Shown here: in pieces, positions 54,654 to 63,209 of the stretch
Layout of the letters: the number at the start of each line of letters is the position of its first letter
How positions within the stretch are numbered: position 1 is the first letter of the stretch
NCBI RefSeq assembly: GCF_003812745.1
Contig: NZ_CP033831.1
Coordinates: 3,658,001 to 3,722,000, forward strand
Length of the DNA: 64,000 nucleotides
Reading direction: 5' to 3'
From: Serratia sp. FDAARGOS_506
GTDB lineage: Bacteria > Pseudomonadota > Gammaproteobacteria > Enterobacterales > Enterobacteriaceae
The notes under the pieces: model-generated
Told to the model about the DNA's origin: nothing
The model's database searches: none
Seen by the model: the letters and a program-made list of their open reading frames with translations, nothing else
Made by a program: the position numbers and the translations under genes

Positions 54654-54953
54654 TTACTGCGTGTTGGAGGTGTCCTGGCTGGTGCCGGTCTGCGCTGCGT
54701 CACCGCGATCGTCGCCGTTGTTCAGGCGGGTATAGACGATCTTCTGTGTGTCGTTTTCGCAGTGGCCGACCACTTGGCCGCCCGCTTGGTCGGCCTGATC
54801 GTTAGGCACGATCTCCAGTTTGAAGCCGGACTCCGGAACGCCGTTATTGACGATTTTTTGCGAAATGTCCGCTTTCACGCTTTCGCAGGAGGCCAGGGCC
54901 GCCAGGGGGGCGCCGGCCAGCAACACAGCGGTTAATATCAGCGTTTTCTTCAT
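54654..54953 (-). CDS. ynfD: DUF1161 periplasmic protein YnfD
   Basis: A 99-residue protein with a signal peptide (cleavage near ALAS, about residue 21), then CESVKADISQKIVNNGVP and VVGHCENDTQKIVYTR. The two Cys (about 22 and 63) probably form a disulfide. It matches E. coli YnfD (DUF1161), of unknown function. The C-terminal 20 residues are low complexity. GGATGACGTG precedes the ATG. Confidence 0.9.
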   Translation of the reverse strand: MKKTLILTAVLLAGAPLAALASCESVKADISQKIVNNGVPESGFKLEIVPNDQADQAGGQVVGHCENDTQKIVYTRLNNGDDRGDAAQTGTSQDTSNTQ

Positions 54954-55042
54954 CACGTCATCCTTTTAGACAATGGACTTCCTGTAACAGGATAGCAGTA
55001 ACGGCGGCCGGGTTTCACGCTTGCCCGCCCGCCGCAGGCGGA

Positions 55043-55411
55043 TTAAGGAATAATCCGACGCCCGGTCTGGCGATCCAGGCATTTACGGGTGTCCGGCTCC
55101 CAGTACGCGTTGACGTTGTTGCTGTCGTTGCAGCGATCTTCGTCATCCGCCGCGCGATCGGCCTTGTCGAACTCTTTCTCTATGCGAGTGTTAACCTTAT
55201 GGCGCAGGGTTTTGGTATCATTCCACTGCTCTTTGCTCTGGCGCGCTTCTTCGGTGCTCATCGCGCCGCTGCCTTTGCCATCGACGGTGACACAGGTGCT
55301 GCCCTGAGTGCAGGTGGCGGCCAGCGCCGGCGCCTGCCAGGCGCCCATTACGGCCAGCATGGCGACCGGCAGCATCCCGCGCAGCAGTCGTTGGGTCGAA
55401 AATGTTTTCAT
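55043..55411 (-). CDS. ynfB: DUF1283 periplasmic protein YnfB
   Basis: A 122-residue protein with an N-terminal signal peptide (cleavage near ALAA, about residue 31). The DUF1283 core [20 protein letters not shown] and [18 protein letters not shown] is close to E. coli YnfB. The function is unknown. AAGGATG precedes the ATG at 55411. A much longer frame upstream is not supported. It neighbours ynfD and ynfA as in E. coli. Confidence 0.92.
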   Translation of the reverse strand: MKTFSTQRLLRGMLPVAMLAVMGAWQAPALAATCTQGSTCVTVDGKGSGAMSTEEARQSKEQWNDTKTLRHKVNTRIEKEFDKADRAADDEDRCNDSNNVNAYWEPDTRKCLDRQTGRRIIP

Positions 55412-55559
55412 CGTTTCATCCTTATGAGTGAGTGCGCCTGATGATGGCGACACTGGCGTTACCTCGCCCGCAGGCGTGTTGACAAATATACCACTGCGCT
55501 CCTGGAATTCACCAGCCAAGCGCCAATTCGTTTAATTTACCGAGAGAAAACTGCTACCG

Positions 55560-55886
55560 ATGTTAAAAACCACGCTGTTGTTTTTCGCCACCGCTCTGGC
55601 TGAAATTATCGGCTGTTTCCTGCCTTATCTTTGGCTCAAGAAACAGGGCAGCGCCTGGCTATTGCTGCCGGCGGCATTGAGCCTGATGTTGTTTGTCTGG
55701 CTGTTGACGCTGCATCCGGCGGCCAGCGGGCGGGTCTACGCGGCCTACGGCGGCGTGTATGTGGCGACGGCGCTGCTGTGGCTGCGGGTGGTGGACGGCG
55801 TGAAGCTGTCGGCGCTGGACTGGGTAGGGGCCGGGGTGGCGCTGGCAGGCATGCTGATCATCGTTTCCGGTTGGCGCGCGGCCTGA
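55560..55886 (+). CDS. ynfA: UPF0060 inner-membrane protein YnfA
   Basis: A 108-residue protein with four membrane helices. [15 protein letters not shown] (about residues 14-28) and the [19 protein letters not shown] segment are the family hallmarks. YnfA is a small-multidrug-resistance-like protein reported to act in efflux in related enterobacteria. It is divergent from ynfB, as in E. coli. Confidence 0.94.
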   Translation: MLKTTLLFFATALAEIIGCFLPYLWLKKQGSAWLLLPAALSLMLFVWLLTLHPAASGRVYAAYGGVYVATALLWLRVVDGVKLSALDWVGAGVALAGMLIIVSGWRAA

Positions 55887-55894
55887 GGAAACAG

Positions 55895-55914
55895 GGCGGG
55901 AGTCGCCTCCCGCC
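55895..55914. terminator. Hairpin between ynfA and ydfG
   Basis: GGCGGGAG and CTCCCGCC form an 8-bp stem with a 4-base loop between two convergent genes. No T-run is present. Confidence 0.5.
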
Positions 55915-55922
55915 ATCAGGGA

Positions 55923-56672
55923 TCAGGCGCCGCGGTGGATGTTCAGCCCGGCGAAGGACTGGCTGACCGGCATCATTTCCAGCGTGTTGATGTTGACGCG
56001 CGCCGGCAGCGTCGCGACCCAAAACACGGACTCGGCGATGTCTTCCGGCGTCAGCGCATCGGCGCCTTCATAGGTTTTGTTGACCTTGCCGTCATCGCCC
56101 TTGAAGCGCACGTTGGAGAATTCGGTGCCGCCCACCAGGCCCGGCTCGATATCGGTCACGCGGATGCGCGTGCCGTGCAGATCGGCGCGCAGGCCCAGGC
56201 TGAATTGCTTGACGAACGCTTTGGTGGCGCCGTACACGTTGCCGCCGGCGTAAGGCCAGTTGGCGGCGGTGGAGCCGATGTTGATCACATGGCCGACGTT
56301 GCGCTCGACCATGGCCGGCAGCAGCGCGCGGGTCATGTTCACCAACCCTTTGGCGTTGGTGTCGATCATGGTTTCCCAGTCATCGGCGTTGGCCTTGTGC
56401 GCCGGCTCCAGCCCCAGCGCCAGCCCGGCGTTGTTCACCAGCACGTCGATCTGGCGCAGCTCGGCCGGCAGTGCCTCAATCGCCTGCTGAATGGCGGCGC
56501 GGTTGCGCACGTCGAGCCGCACGATGTGCAGCGCTTGGCCTAATTCGTCCCGCAGCTCTTCGAGACGCTCAAGGCGGCGCCCGGCAGCGATCACCTGATG
56601 GCCTTCACGAATAAAACGGCGCGCAATGGCCTCGCCGAAACCGGAGGTGGCGCCGGTAACAAAAATAATCAT
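55923..56672 (-). CDS. ydfG: NADP-dependent 3-hydroxy acid dehydrogenase (SDR)
   Basis: A 249-residue short-chain dehydrogenase. The cofactor loop is TGATSGFG (about residues 6-13), NNAGLALG (about 81-88) follows, and the catalytic Ser and YGATK (about 148-152) are intact. E. coli YdfG oxidises L-allo-threonine, serine and 3-hydroxy acids and also reduces malonic semialdehyde. GAGGAA precedes the ATG at 56672. Four extra upstream codons are unlikely. Confidence 0.96.
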   Translation of the reverse strand: MIIFVTGATSGFGEAIARRFIREGHQVIAAGRRLERLEELRDELGQALHIVRLDVRNRAAIQQAIEALPAELRQIDVLVNNAGLALGLEPAHKANADDWETMIDTNAKGLVNMTRALLPAMVERNVGHVINIGSTAANWPYAGGNVYGATKAFVKQFSLGLRADLHGTRIRVTDIEPGLVGGTEFSNVRFKGDDGKVNKTYEGADALTPEDIAESVFWVATLPARVNINTLEMMPVSQSFAGLNIHRGA

Positions 56673-56796
56673 GTTGCTGTTCCTCAACTGTTTTTACCCT
56701 ACATGCCTCTATCATTAGCACAAACCTGCAGGCAGTGGCAGCGGTTATCGTGGCGCAGAGAAAAAAAGCCAAGCCGGGCCGGCGGCCCGGTGCGGA

Positions 56797-57318
56797 TCAA
56801 TGCTGAGGCGGCAGGTGGTAGACCACGGCGTCATACTTGATGCGTTCACAGCGGCCGGCCAGCACGCCACCCAGCGATTCGGCCAGACGGCGGCTGGCGG
56901 TATTCTGTTCGGCCACCGGGTAGACGAGGTGCGGCGGCTGAAAGCGTTCGGTGGCCCAGCGCGCGATACTCTGCACGATTTCGCGGCCGTAGCCCTGGCC
57001 GTGCAGGCCCTCTTTCACCCAGATGCCCAACTCCGGGGTGCGGCTGCGCAGGTTATGCGCGCCGCCGACGCCGACGAACTGCCGGTCTTCGCGCCGACGG
57101 GCGACGAAGATCACTTCTTCGCCTTCGCGCATCAGCGGCAGCCAGCCTTGCCAGACGTTGGCGAAATCTTCCGGCGACGCTTCCGGCTCAAAGGTCATGA
57201 AGCGCGTCAGAGTGGGGGTGATCGCCTGGTAAACATCATCGGCGTCTGCTGCGGTAAAGGGGGCAATCAACAAACGGTCGGTGTCAACGCGGCACTGAGA
57301 AAGGTCATTATGATTCAT
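56797..57318 (-). CDS. GNAT-family N-acetyltransferase (RimJ/RimL-like)
   Basis: A 173-residue acetyltransferase. The acetyl-CoA loop appears as KEGLHGQGYGREIV (about residues 102-115), after the ELGIWV strand, and AEQNTASRRLAESLGG (about 137-152) closes the fold. Relatives acetylate ribosomal proteins or small amines. The substrate is unknown. GAGGG precedes the ATG. A matS site lies 139 bp upstream, between it and fecA. Confidence 0.85.
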   Translation of the reverse strand: MNHNDLSQCRVDTDRLLIAPFTAADADDVYQAITPTLTRFMTFEPEASPEDFANVWQGWLPLMREGEEVIFVARRREDRQFVGVGGAHNLRSRTPELGIWVKEGLHGQGYGREIVQSIARWATERFQPPHLVYPVAEQNTASRRLAESLGGVLAGRCERIKYDAVVYHLPPQH

Positions 57319-57457
57319 CTTATTTTCCCTCGCTTTTCAGGCCAGAACGGCAAAAGATTCGCGCCCATAAATCGGGGCGGATCGTCGATATTACGCGCAT
57401 TGGCGGCAGAAGCGACTTATTTTTCGCCGCTTGGGCAAGGTGAGAAGCTCAGGTTTA

Positions 57458-57470
57458 GTGACGATGTCAC
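57458..57470. other. matS site (MatP-binding)
   Basis: GTGACGATGTCAC fits GTGACRNYGTCAC fully. It is intergenic, between the fecA hairpin and the GNAT gene. Confidence 0.85.
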
Positions 57471-57480
57471 GTTGTGAGTG

Positions 57481-57514
57481 AGGCGGCGAGCGCGATGAAG
57501 CGCGCCCGCCGCCG
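57481..57514 (-). terminator. Long hairpin downstream of fecA
   Basis: GGCGGCG/CGCCGCC with an inner GCGCG/CGCGC stem forms a strong GC hairpin 5 bp past the fecA stop, without a T-run. Confidence 0.5.
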
Positions 57515-57518
57515 GGGA

Positions 57519-59870
57519 TCAGAACTTCACCGAGCCTTGCAGATAAATGGTGCGCGGCTGGCCGACGTACAGACCTTTGTTGTTGTCGTCATAGGCGCGG
57601 GTGAAATACTCGTGGTTGAGCAGGTTTTTCACGCCGACGCCCAGATTCAGGCTGGCCATTTCCGGGCCGAAATCATAGGCGGCGCGCACGCCCCACAGCA
57701 TATAGCCGGGAATGCGGCCGGTGCTGCCGTCGGCGCTTTCCGCCACGGTGTTGGCGTTGTCGGCGAACTGGCTGGATTGGAACTCGCCGTTAAGGTTAAA
57801 CGCCCAGTTGCCCGGCGTGTAGTCCAGCCCCAGTGTGCCTTTATGCTTCGGTGAGAACGGCACCTGATTGCCCTTGTAGCCACCGTCTTCGCGGATGGTT
57901 GCGTTGACGTAGGCGTAGCTGGCGTAGGCGGTCAGGTCGTCCAGTTTTGGCGTCAGCTGCGACAGATCGTAACGCAGGCTGCCTTCCAGCCCGGCGTGGC
58001 GGGTTTTGCCGCGCGCGGTCACGCTGTCGGCCACCTGATTGGAATCGTACTGGTTGTTGAAGTTGATCAGGAACAGCCCGATTTCGCCGGTCAGCGCATC
58101 GCCGGCGTAGCGGGTGCCCAGCTCCCAGGTGCGCGCCTTCTCGGGTTCAATCTTGCCGCTGTCGACCGCTTTACCCATCTGGCTGTATTGCACGGTGCCG
58201 AAGGAGCCTTCGGTGTTGGCGTACAGGTTCCAGTATTCGTTCAGGTGATACATCACGTTCAACGCCGGCAGCGGCGCGTTATAGCTGACGTCGAGGCGGT
58301 TGTTCTTGATGTAATTGTTCTGATACGACTTGATGTATTCGTAGCGCATGCCCGGTGTGATGGTCCAATCGCCGATATCGATGCGATCGTCGATATAAAA
58401 GGCGTGCGCCTCGGTGCCGGACTGGGTGTCGCGATCGTACGGGCTGGCGGTGGAGGGCAACCGGCCGGTGCTGGCCTTGCTGGTGTAGCGCAACTCGTGG
58501 GTGGATTCGCTGACGTAGCGGTAGCCGACGCCCACCTCATGGGCTGAATCGCCCCAGCGGAAGCTCTGGCTGTAGCGCGGTTCCACGCCGCGCACCCAGT
58601 ATTCGCGCGGCGACAGCGTCAGGTTTTTGCCCTGATCCAGATAGCCGCTGCGCAGGGTGTACGTGTAGAAGCTCTGCACGTCGAACTTGTGCTGCTGATC
58701 CGGCTGATACTGATAGCCGAAGTTCGCCAGCTGGCGGCGGCCCCAGAACTTGTCGTACGGACGCGTCGACTGGAACCGGTTGGCGTTGTAGTCCGCCCGG
58801 CTCAGGCCGCCCGGCATCTCCGCTTCGCCTTCGTAGTATTGCAGCAGGCTGTTGAAGCTGTGCACCTCGTTCGGTGCGTAACGGCTTTTCAGCATCACGT
58901 CGTCGATCTTGGTCGCGCTGTGTTCGCGCCAGTCGCTGCCGCGGGTGCCGGAGTAGAGCAGCGCCGCGCCGAGGCCGTTGTCGGCGGTACCGCCGATCAT
59001 CAGGTTACCGGTGCCTTTCGGGTGATCCTGGCGCGAGGTTGGGCTGAGCTGCCCCTGCATGCCGGCCTCCATGCCGAAGGTTTTCGGGATGGCGCGGGTG
59101 ACGAAGTTAACCACGCCGCCGACGCTCTGCGGCCCGTAGCGCACCGCGCCGCCGCCGCGCACCACGTCGATCGCGTCCATATTGCCGAGCGAGACCGGCG
59201 CCAGCGACAACTGCGGTTGGCCGTAAGGGGCGAAGGGCACCGGGATGCCGTCCATCAGTACGGTAGAGCGGCTGGCGAGGCGCGGGTTGAGGCCGCGAAT
59301 GCCGAAGTTCAGCGCCATATCGTGGCTGCCGGTGCCGTTGTTTTCCGGCGCCACCACGCCCGGCACGCGGTTCAACGCTTCGCGCACGGTAGTGGTGCCG
59401 GTTTTGGCGAATGCTTCGCGGCGCACCACGTCGCGCGCGCCGGGATGTTCGAACACGTCTACCTGGCGGCCTTCCGCCAGCCAGTCACCGACCACGGTGA
59501 TGTCTTCTTCCTTCTGCGGCTGCGGCAGTTTGTTCAGCGTATAGCCGTTGTTGCCGAGCGCTTTAGCCTGCAGGCCGCTGCCGGCCAGCAGGGCGTTCAG
59601 GCCGTCATCGACGCCGTAGCTGCCGCTCAGGCCAGGCGAACGTTTACCGGCGGTCAGCGTGCCGTCCACCGAGAGCGCGATGCCGGCGCGCGCGGCGAAC
59701 GCGTTCAGCGCGCCGTCCAGTTCACCGGCCGGAATGTGATAGGTTGCAGCGGCGCTGGCGGCGGTCGCCGTCAGCGGTGCGGCGAAGGCCAGACCAATGG
59801 CCACGGCCAGCGGCGTGGCCCGTTTTCCCCAAAGCGAAGCCGGCGCTCCCTTTCCCCAAGCGTTGTTCAT
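57519..59870 (-). CDS. fecA: FecA: TonB-dependent ferric citrate receptor/transducer
   Basis: A 783-residue outer-membrane receptor closely similar to E. coli FecA along its length. Signal peptide to about residue 38. Then comes a periplasmic signalling (STN) domain (about 42-115) that contacts FecR, a TonB box (DITVVG, about 122-127), a plug (about 145-260) and a 22-strand barrel ending in LQGSVKF with C-terminal Phe. AGGAG precedes the ATG. The 115-bp gap to fecR is the usual place of the FecI-dependent promoter, but I could not fix its hexamers. No fecBCDE genes follow. Confidence 0.95.
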   Translation of the reverse strand: MNNAWGKGAPASLWGKRATPLAVAIGLAFAAPLTATAASAAATYHIPAGELDGALNAFAARAGIALSVDGTLTAGKRSPGLSGSYGVDDGLNALLAGSGLQAKALGNNGYTLNKLPQPQKEEDITVVGDWLAEGRQVDVFEHPGARDVVRREAFAKTGTTTVREALNRVPGVVAPENNGTGSHDMALNFGIRGLNPRLASRSTVLMDGIPVPFAPYGQPQLSLAPVSLGNMDAIDVVRGGGAVRYGPQSVGGVVNFVTRAIPKTFGMEAGMQGQLSPTSRQDHPKGTGNLMIGGTADNGLGAALLYSGTRGSDWREHSATKIDDVMLKSRYAPNEVHSFNSLLQYYEGEAEMPGGLSRADYNANRFQSTRPYDKFWGRRQLANFGYQYQPDQQHKFDVQSFYTYTLRSGYLDQGKNLTLSPREYWVRGVEPRYSQSFRWGDSAHEVGVGYRYVSESTHELRYTSKASTGRLPSTASPYDRDTQSGTEAHAFYIDDRIDIGDWTITPGMRYEYIKSYQNNYIKNNRLDVSYNAPLPALNVMYHLNEYWNLYANTEGSFGTVQYSQMGKAVDSGKIEPEKARTWELGTRYAGDALTGEIGLFLINFNNQYDSNQVADSVTARGKTRHAGLEGSLRYDLSQLTPKLDDLTAYASYAYVNATIREDGGYKGNQVPFSPKHKGTLGLDYTPGNWAFNLNGEFQSSQFADNANTVAESADGSTGRIPGYMLWGVRAAYDFGPEMASLNLGVGVKNLLNHEYFTRAYDDNNKGLYVGQPRTIYLQGSVKF

Positions 59871-59985
59871 ACCTTCTCCTGAATCATTTTTTATTTATTG
59901 CTGCAGTGTTTTCCTGGGAGTCGGATGAGCAAAGCAAAAGGGATAATCAAGAATGCGATTTTTTATCATTTTCATTTAAAAAGAT

Positions 59986-60942
59986 TCAGGCGGGGACGAT
60001 TTTCAGCCAATAGCGGGTAAAGCTCTGCAGGCGCACCGGCAGGGTCTGGCTGAGCAGGGCGAGGGCGCGATCGGTATCGTTGAGCGGGAAACTGCCGCTG
60101 ACGCGCAGGCCGGCGACGGCCGGATCGCAGCTCAGGTGGCCGCGCCGGTAGCGCGCCAGTTCGGCGATCACCCGGTCCAGCCGCCACTGGCTGACGCTCA
60201 GCACGCCGCGCAGCCAGCCGTCCTCCGCCGCAGCCGGTTGCTTTTCGCTGAAGGCCGTGGCGCTGAAGCCGATCTGTTCTCCGGCCTCCACTCGGCGCGT
60301 TTGCCGCGCGTCCTGCGCCAGCTGCGCTTCGACCGCATGCTCCAGCACCGTCAGGCGCGTCTCGCCGCCGCTCTCACGTACCAAAAAGCGGGTGCCGAGC
60401 GCGCGCATCGCTCCCTGCGGGCTTTGCACCCACAGCGGCCGAGGGTCGCGGCCGGTAACCAGGCTGATCTCCCCGGCGTGCAAGCGGATCAGCCGTTGGC
60501 GATCGTCGTAATGCACGTCTACCGCGCTGGCGGTGTTCAGCACCAGTTGGGTGCCGTCGCTTAACACAATGGGTTTGATCTCGCCGGTGGCGGTGCGGTA
60601 GTCGGCGCGCAGCTCCCGGCCGAACGGCGACTGGTAAAGGAAACCGCCGCCGCCCACGCCCAGCAACAGCAGCAGACTTTTCAGCAGGGTGCGGCGCTCG
60701 ATCGCCGCCTGGCGGCCGGCGCGATCGAGCGCGCGGTAGCTGAATTTGCCCGGCACGCCCTGCAGCTGGTTTTGCAGCGCCTCGACGCGCTGCCAGGCCC
60801 AACGGTGATCGTCATGCTGCTGGTGCCAGACTTGCCACTGTTGGCGCTGGCGGTCGGTGACGTGTTCATCGCACAGCAGGGCATACCAGTGTGCGGCCAT
60901 CTTCAGCGCCTGACGCTGCTCGGGGGTGATGGCGTTGCTCAT
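59986..60942 (-). CDS. fecR: FecR: anti-sigma/transmembrane signal transducer
   Basis: A 318-residue regulator. The N-terminal cytoplasmic part (about residues 1-80, WQVWHQQHDDHRWAWQRVEA) binds FecI, a single membrane helix spans about 87-103 (LLKSLLLLLGVGGGGFL), and the periplasmic part contacts the FecA N-domain. It relays receptor occupancy to FecI. The ATG overlaps the fecI stop by 4 bp, so the two are coupled. A start 12 codons earlier is unlikely. Confidence 0.93.
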   Translation of the reverse strand: MSNAITPEQRQALKMAAHWYALLCDEHVTDRQRQQWQVWHQQHDDHRWAWQRVEALQNQLQGVPGKFSYRALDRAGRQAAIERRTLLKSLLLLLGVGGGGFLYQSPFGRELRADYRTATGEIKPIVLSDGTQLVLNTASAVDVHYDDRQRLIRLHAGEISLVTGRDPRPLWVQSPQGAMRALGTRFLVRESGGETRLTVLEHAVEAQLAQDARQTRRVEAGEQIGFSATAFSEKQPAAAEDGWLRGVLSVSQWRLDRVIAELARYRRGHLSCDPAVAGLRVSGSFPLNDTDRALALLSQTLPVRLQSFTRYWLKIVPA

Positions 60943-61463
60943 GAGAAAACGTCGTTTTCCAGGCTGAACAGCAGGCAATGCTCGGTAGCCTTGGCCATGT
61001 ATTTTTTAACCGAACTGACCGACACGCCGAGGCGTAAGGCAATGTCTGCATAGCCCAGGCCTTCGAGCTGCGACAGCAGAAAGGCCTGTTTCACCTTCGG
61101 CCCCAGGCCGTCGAGCATGGCGTCGATCTGCTGCAGGCTTTCCAGCAGGCTCTGGCGCTGCTCCGGTGACGGCGCACAGCCTTCCGGGATCAGCGTCAGC
61201 ATCTCCAGATAAGCGCGCTCCAGCGTTCTGCGGCGAAACAGATCGACCATCACCCGCTTGGCGACGGTGACCAGAAAATCTTTCGGCTCGCGCAGGGTCG
61301 CCGCGGCGTCGTTTTTCAGCAGGCGCATGAAGGTGTCCTGCGCCACATCGTCCGCGTCGAAAGCGCAGCCCAGCCGCCTGCGCAGCCATCCCTGCAACCA
61401 GGCATGGTGGGTGGCGTAAAGGCGCGACAGCGCGGCGTGCGGGGCGGAGGCGGTGGCGGACAT
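60939..61463 (-). CDS. fecI: FecI: ECF sigma factor
   Basis: A 174-residue ECF sigma factor. Region 2 includes FDADDVAQDTFMRLL (about residues 32-46) and region 4 includes YADIALRLGVSVSSVKKYMA (about 141-160), both close to E. coli FecI. It directs RNA polymerase to the fecA promoter. A Fur box at 61499-61518, 35 bp upstream of the start, gives iron repression. The ATG at 61463 matches the E. coli N-terminus better than a TTG at 61484. Confidence 0.95.
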   Translation of the reverse strand: MSATASAPHAALSRLYATHHAWLQGWLRRRLGCAFDADDVAQDTFMRLLKNDAAATLREPKDFLVTVAKRVMVDLFRRRTLERAYLEMLTLIPEGCAPSPEQRQSLLESLQQIDAMLDGLGPKVKQAFLLSQLEGLGYADIALRLGVSVSSVKKYMAKATEHCLLFSLENDVFS

Positions 61464-61498
61464 GGTTTTCGCATTGCTGGTCAAAAAGATGTGCGGAT

Positions 61499-61518
61499 GA
61501 TAATTGAGAATGGTTATC
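61499..61518 (-). promoter_or_regulatory. Fur box of fecI
   Basis: GATAATTGAGAATGGTTATC resembles the Fur consensus GATAATGATAATCATTATC. Confidence 0.75.
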
Positions 61519-61775
61519 GTTTCAAGTTTGTCGGGTAGCCTAGAGAATGGGCCAGACCGCTTTACATCGCGTTGAAATAAACGTCACGGTCGCGAAAATA
61601 TCCGCTTGCCCAGTCAAGGTGCAGCGGCGAGATGTTATTCCGGCAAGCAATCGGTTGCTATTTATCCGCCGTTAAAGACTGAGCGTTGTTTTTATTCTTT
61701 TTCGACGGCCCATGCTTTTAGGTCAATCTCTAATTGCTTGTCTTTATTTAAAAAATGTATTTTATCGCCGCCTGT

Positions 61776-61791
61776 TGGCATACAGCTTGCT
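61776..61791 (+). promoter_or_regulatory. Sigma-54 promoter of guaD
   Basis: TGGCATACAGCTTGCT has GG and GC at the exact 10-bp spacing of -24/-12 promoters (consensus TGGCACG-N4-TTGCW). The start of transcription would be near 61802, about 90 bp before guaD. Confidence 0.6.
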
Positions 61792-61892
61792 ATGCTTAAT
61801 TCGGTCTTTAATTTTGGCTACAGAAGGCATTGTTCCATCAGCGCAGGTTATTACGCAGGTGAGCTTGGCCGGTCGTCACAAGGAAGAAAATA

Positions 61893-63209
61893 ATGGCACT
61901 GCAATTCACCACGGCCATTCGTGGCAATTTTTTTGACATCACCGCCTGCGTGGAGGAACCGCAACAGCTCGACGAATACCTGCGGCACATTCCCGACGGT
62001 TTGTTGCTGCTGAACGACGGCGTCATCGTCTGGTTCGGCAGCTGGCAGCAGGGTGAGGCGCTGTTGCCGCCGGGTTTCGCGGTCACGGAGTATCGCGACA
62101 AACCGATCGTGCCGGGCTTTATCGATACCCACATCCACTACCCGCAAACCGAAATGATTGGCGCCTATGGCGACCAGCTGCTGGGGTGGTTAAACAATTA
62201 CACCTTCCCGACCGAAAGCCGTTACGGCTGCGAACAGCACGCCGACGAGATGTCGGCCTTCTTTCTGCGGGAGTTGCTGAGCAACGGCACCACCACCGCG
62301 CTGGTGTTCGGCAGCGTGCATCCGCAGTCGGTCGATGCGCTGTTCACCCAGGCGCAAGCGCTGAACATGCGCCTGATCGCCGGTAAGGTGATGATGGATC
62401 GCCATGCGCCGCAGGCGCTGCTGGAAACGCCGGAGCAAAGTTATCGCCAGACGCGTGCGCTGATCGAACGCTGGCACGGCAAAGGCCGCCTCGGTTACGC
62501 CATTACGCCGCGCTTTGCGCCCACCAGTACGCCGGCGTTGCTGGCGCAGGTGCAGCGGCTGCGCGAAGAATTCCCCGACGTTTGGCTGCAGACGCACCTG
62601 AGCGAGAATCCGCAGGAAGTGGCCTGGGTAAAATCGCTGTTCCCGCAGAGCCAAAGCTATCTGGACGTTTACCATCGCTACGGCATGACCGGCGGCAAAA
62701 GCGTGTTCGCCCACTGCCTGCACCTGGAGGAGCAGGAGTGGGACTGCCTGTGTGAGACCCGCTCTGCGATCGCGTTTTGCCCCACCTCCAACCTGTTCCT
62801 CGGCAGCGGGCTGTTCGACCTGCAGCAGGCCTGGCGCAAGCGGGTGAAGCTCGGCATCGGCACCGACGTGGGGGCCGGCACCACCTTCAATATGCTGCGC
62901 ACGTTGGGCGAAGCGTACAAAGTTGGCCAGCTGCAGCATTACCGGCTCTCCGCCGTAGAAGCGTTCTATCACGCCACACTGGGCGGCGCCCGCGCGCTGT
63001 CGCTGGACGACAAAATCGGCAACTTCAACGTCGGCAAAGAGGCAGATTTCGTGGTGCTCGATCCGGCGGTCACGCCGCTGCAGCAGTTGCGCTACGCCAA
63101 CAGCGCCACGTCGGCGGAACAAGGGTTCGTGCTGATGACGCTGGGGGACGATCGCAACATTTATCGCACCTATGTGGACGGCAAGGTGGTTTATCAGGCG
63201 CCGCGCTGA
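61893..63209 (+). CDS. guaD: Guanine deaminase
   Basis: A 438-residue zinc amidohydrolase converting guanine to xanthine and ammonia. Metal ligands are in PGFIDTHIHYPQ (about residues 72-83), a His in QTHLSENPQE (about 231-240), a His in FAHCLHLEEQEW, and the Asp in IGTDVGAGTTFNML (about 325-338). It closely resembles E. coli GuaD. AAGGAAG precedes the ATG. A probable sigma-54 promoter suggests nitrogen control. The 3' end overlaps the convergent MFS gene by 16 bp. Confidence 0.95.
   Translation: MALQFTTAIRGNFFDITACVEEPQQLDEYLRHIPDGLLLLNDGVIVWFGSWQQGEALLPPGFAVTEYRDKPIVPGFIDTHIHYPQTEMIGAYGDQLLGWLNNYTFPTESRYGCEQHADEMSAFFLRELLSNGTTTALVFGSVHPQSVDALFTQAQALNMRLIAGKVMMDRHAPQALLETPEQSYRQTRALIERWHGKGRLGYAITPRFAPTSTPALLAQVQRLREEFPDVWLQTHLSENPQEVAWVKSLFPQSQSYLDVYHRYGMTGGKSVFAHCLHLEEQEWDCLCETRSAIAFCPTSNLFLGSGLFDLQQAWRKRVKLGIGTDVGAGTTFNMLRTLGEAYKVGQLQHYRLSAVEAFYHATLGGARALSLDDKIGNFNVGKEADFVVLDPAVTPLQQLRYANSATSAEQGFVLMTLGDDRNIYRTYVDGKVVYQAPR

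Larger units (their letters stand above)
61464..61892. promoter_or_regulatory. Divergent regulatory region of fecIR and guaD
   Basis: 429 bp without a gene. It holds a Fur box on the fecI side and a sigma-54-type promoter on the guaD side. The middle (about 61690-61830) is AT-rich, compatible with IHF-type bending. I looked for a purine riboswitch and saw none. Confidence 0.65.

Noticed and set aside
58689-59882. 397-codon frame antisense to fecA
   Set aside because: Shadow of FecA, whose minus-strand protein is unambiguous.
61519-61892. Purine riboswitch upstream of guaD
   Set aside because: No three-way-junction pattern or conserved purine-aptamer loops were seen. The sigma-54 elements explain the region better.
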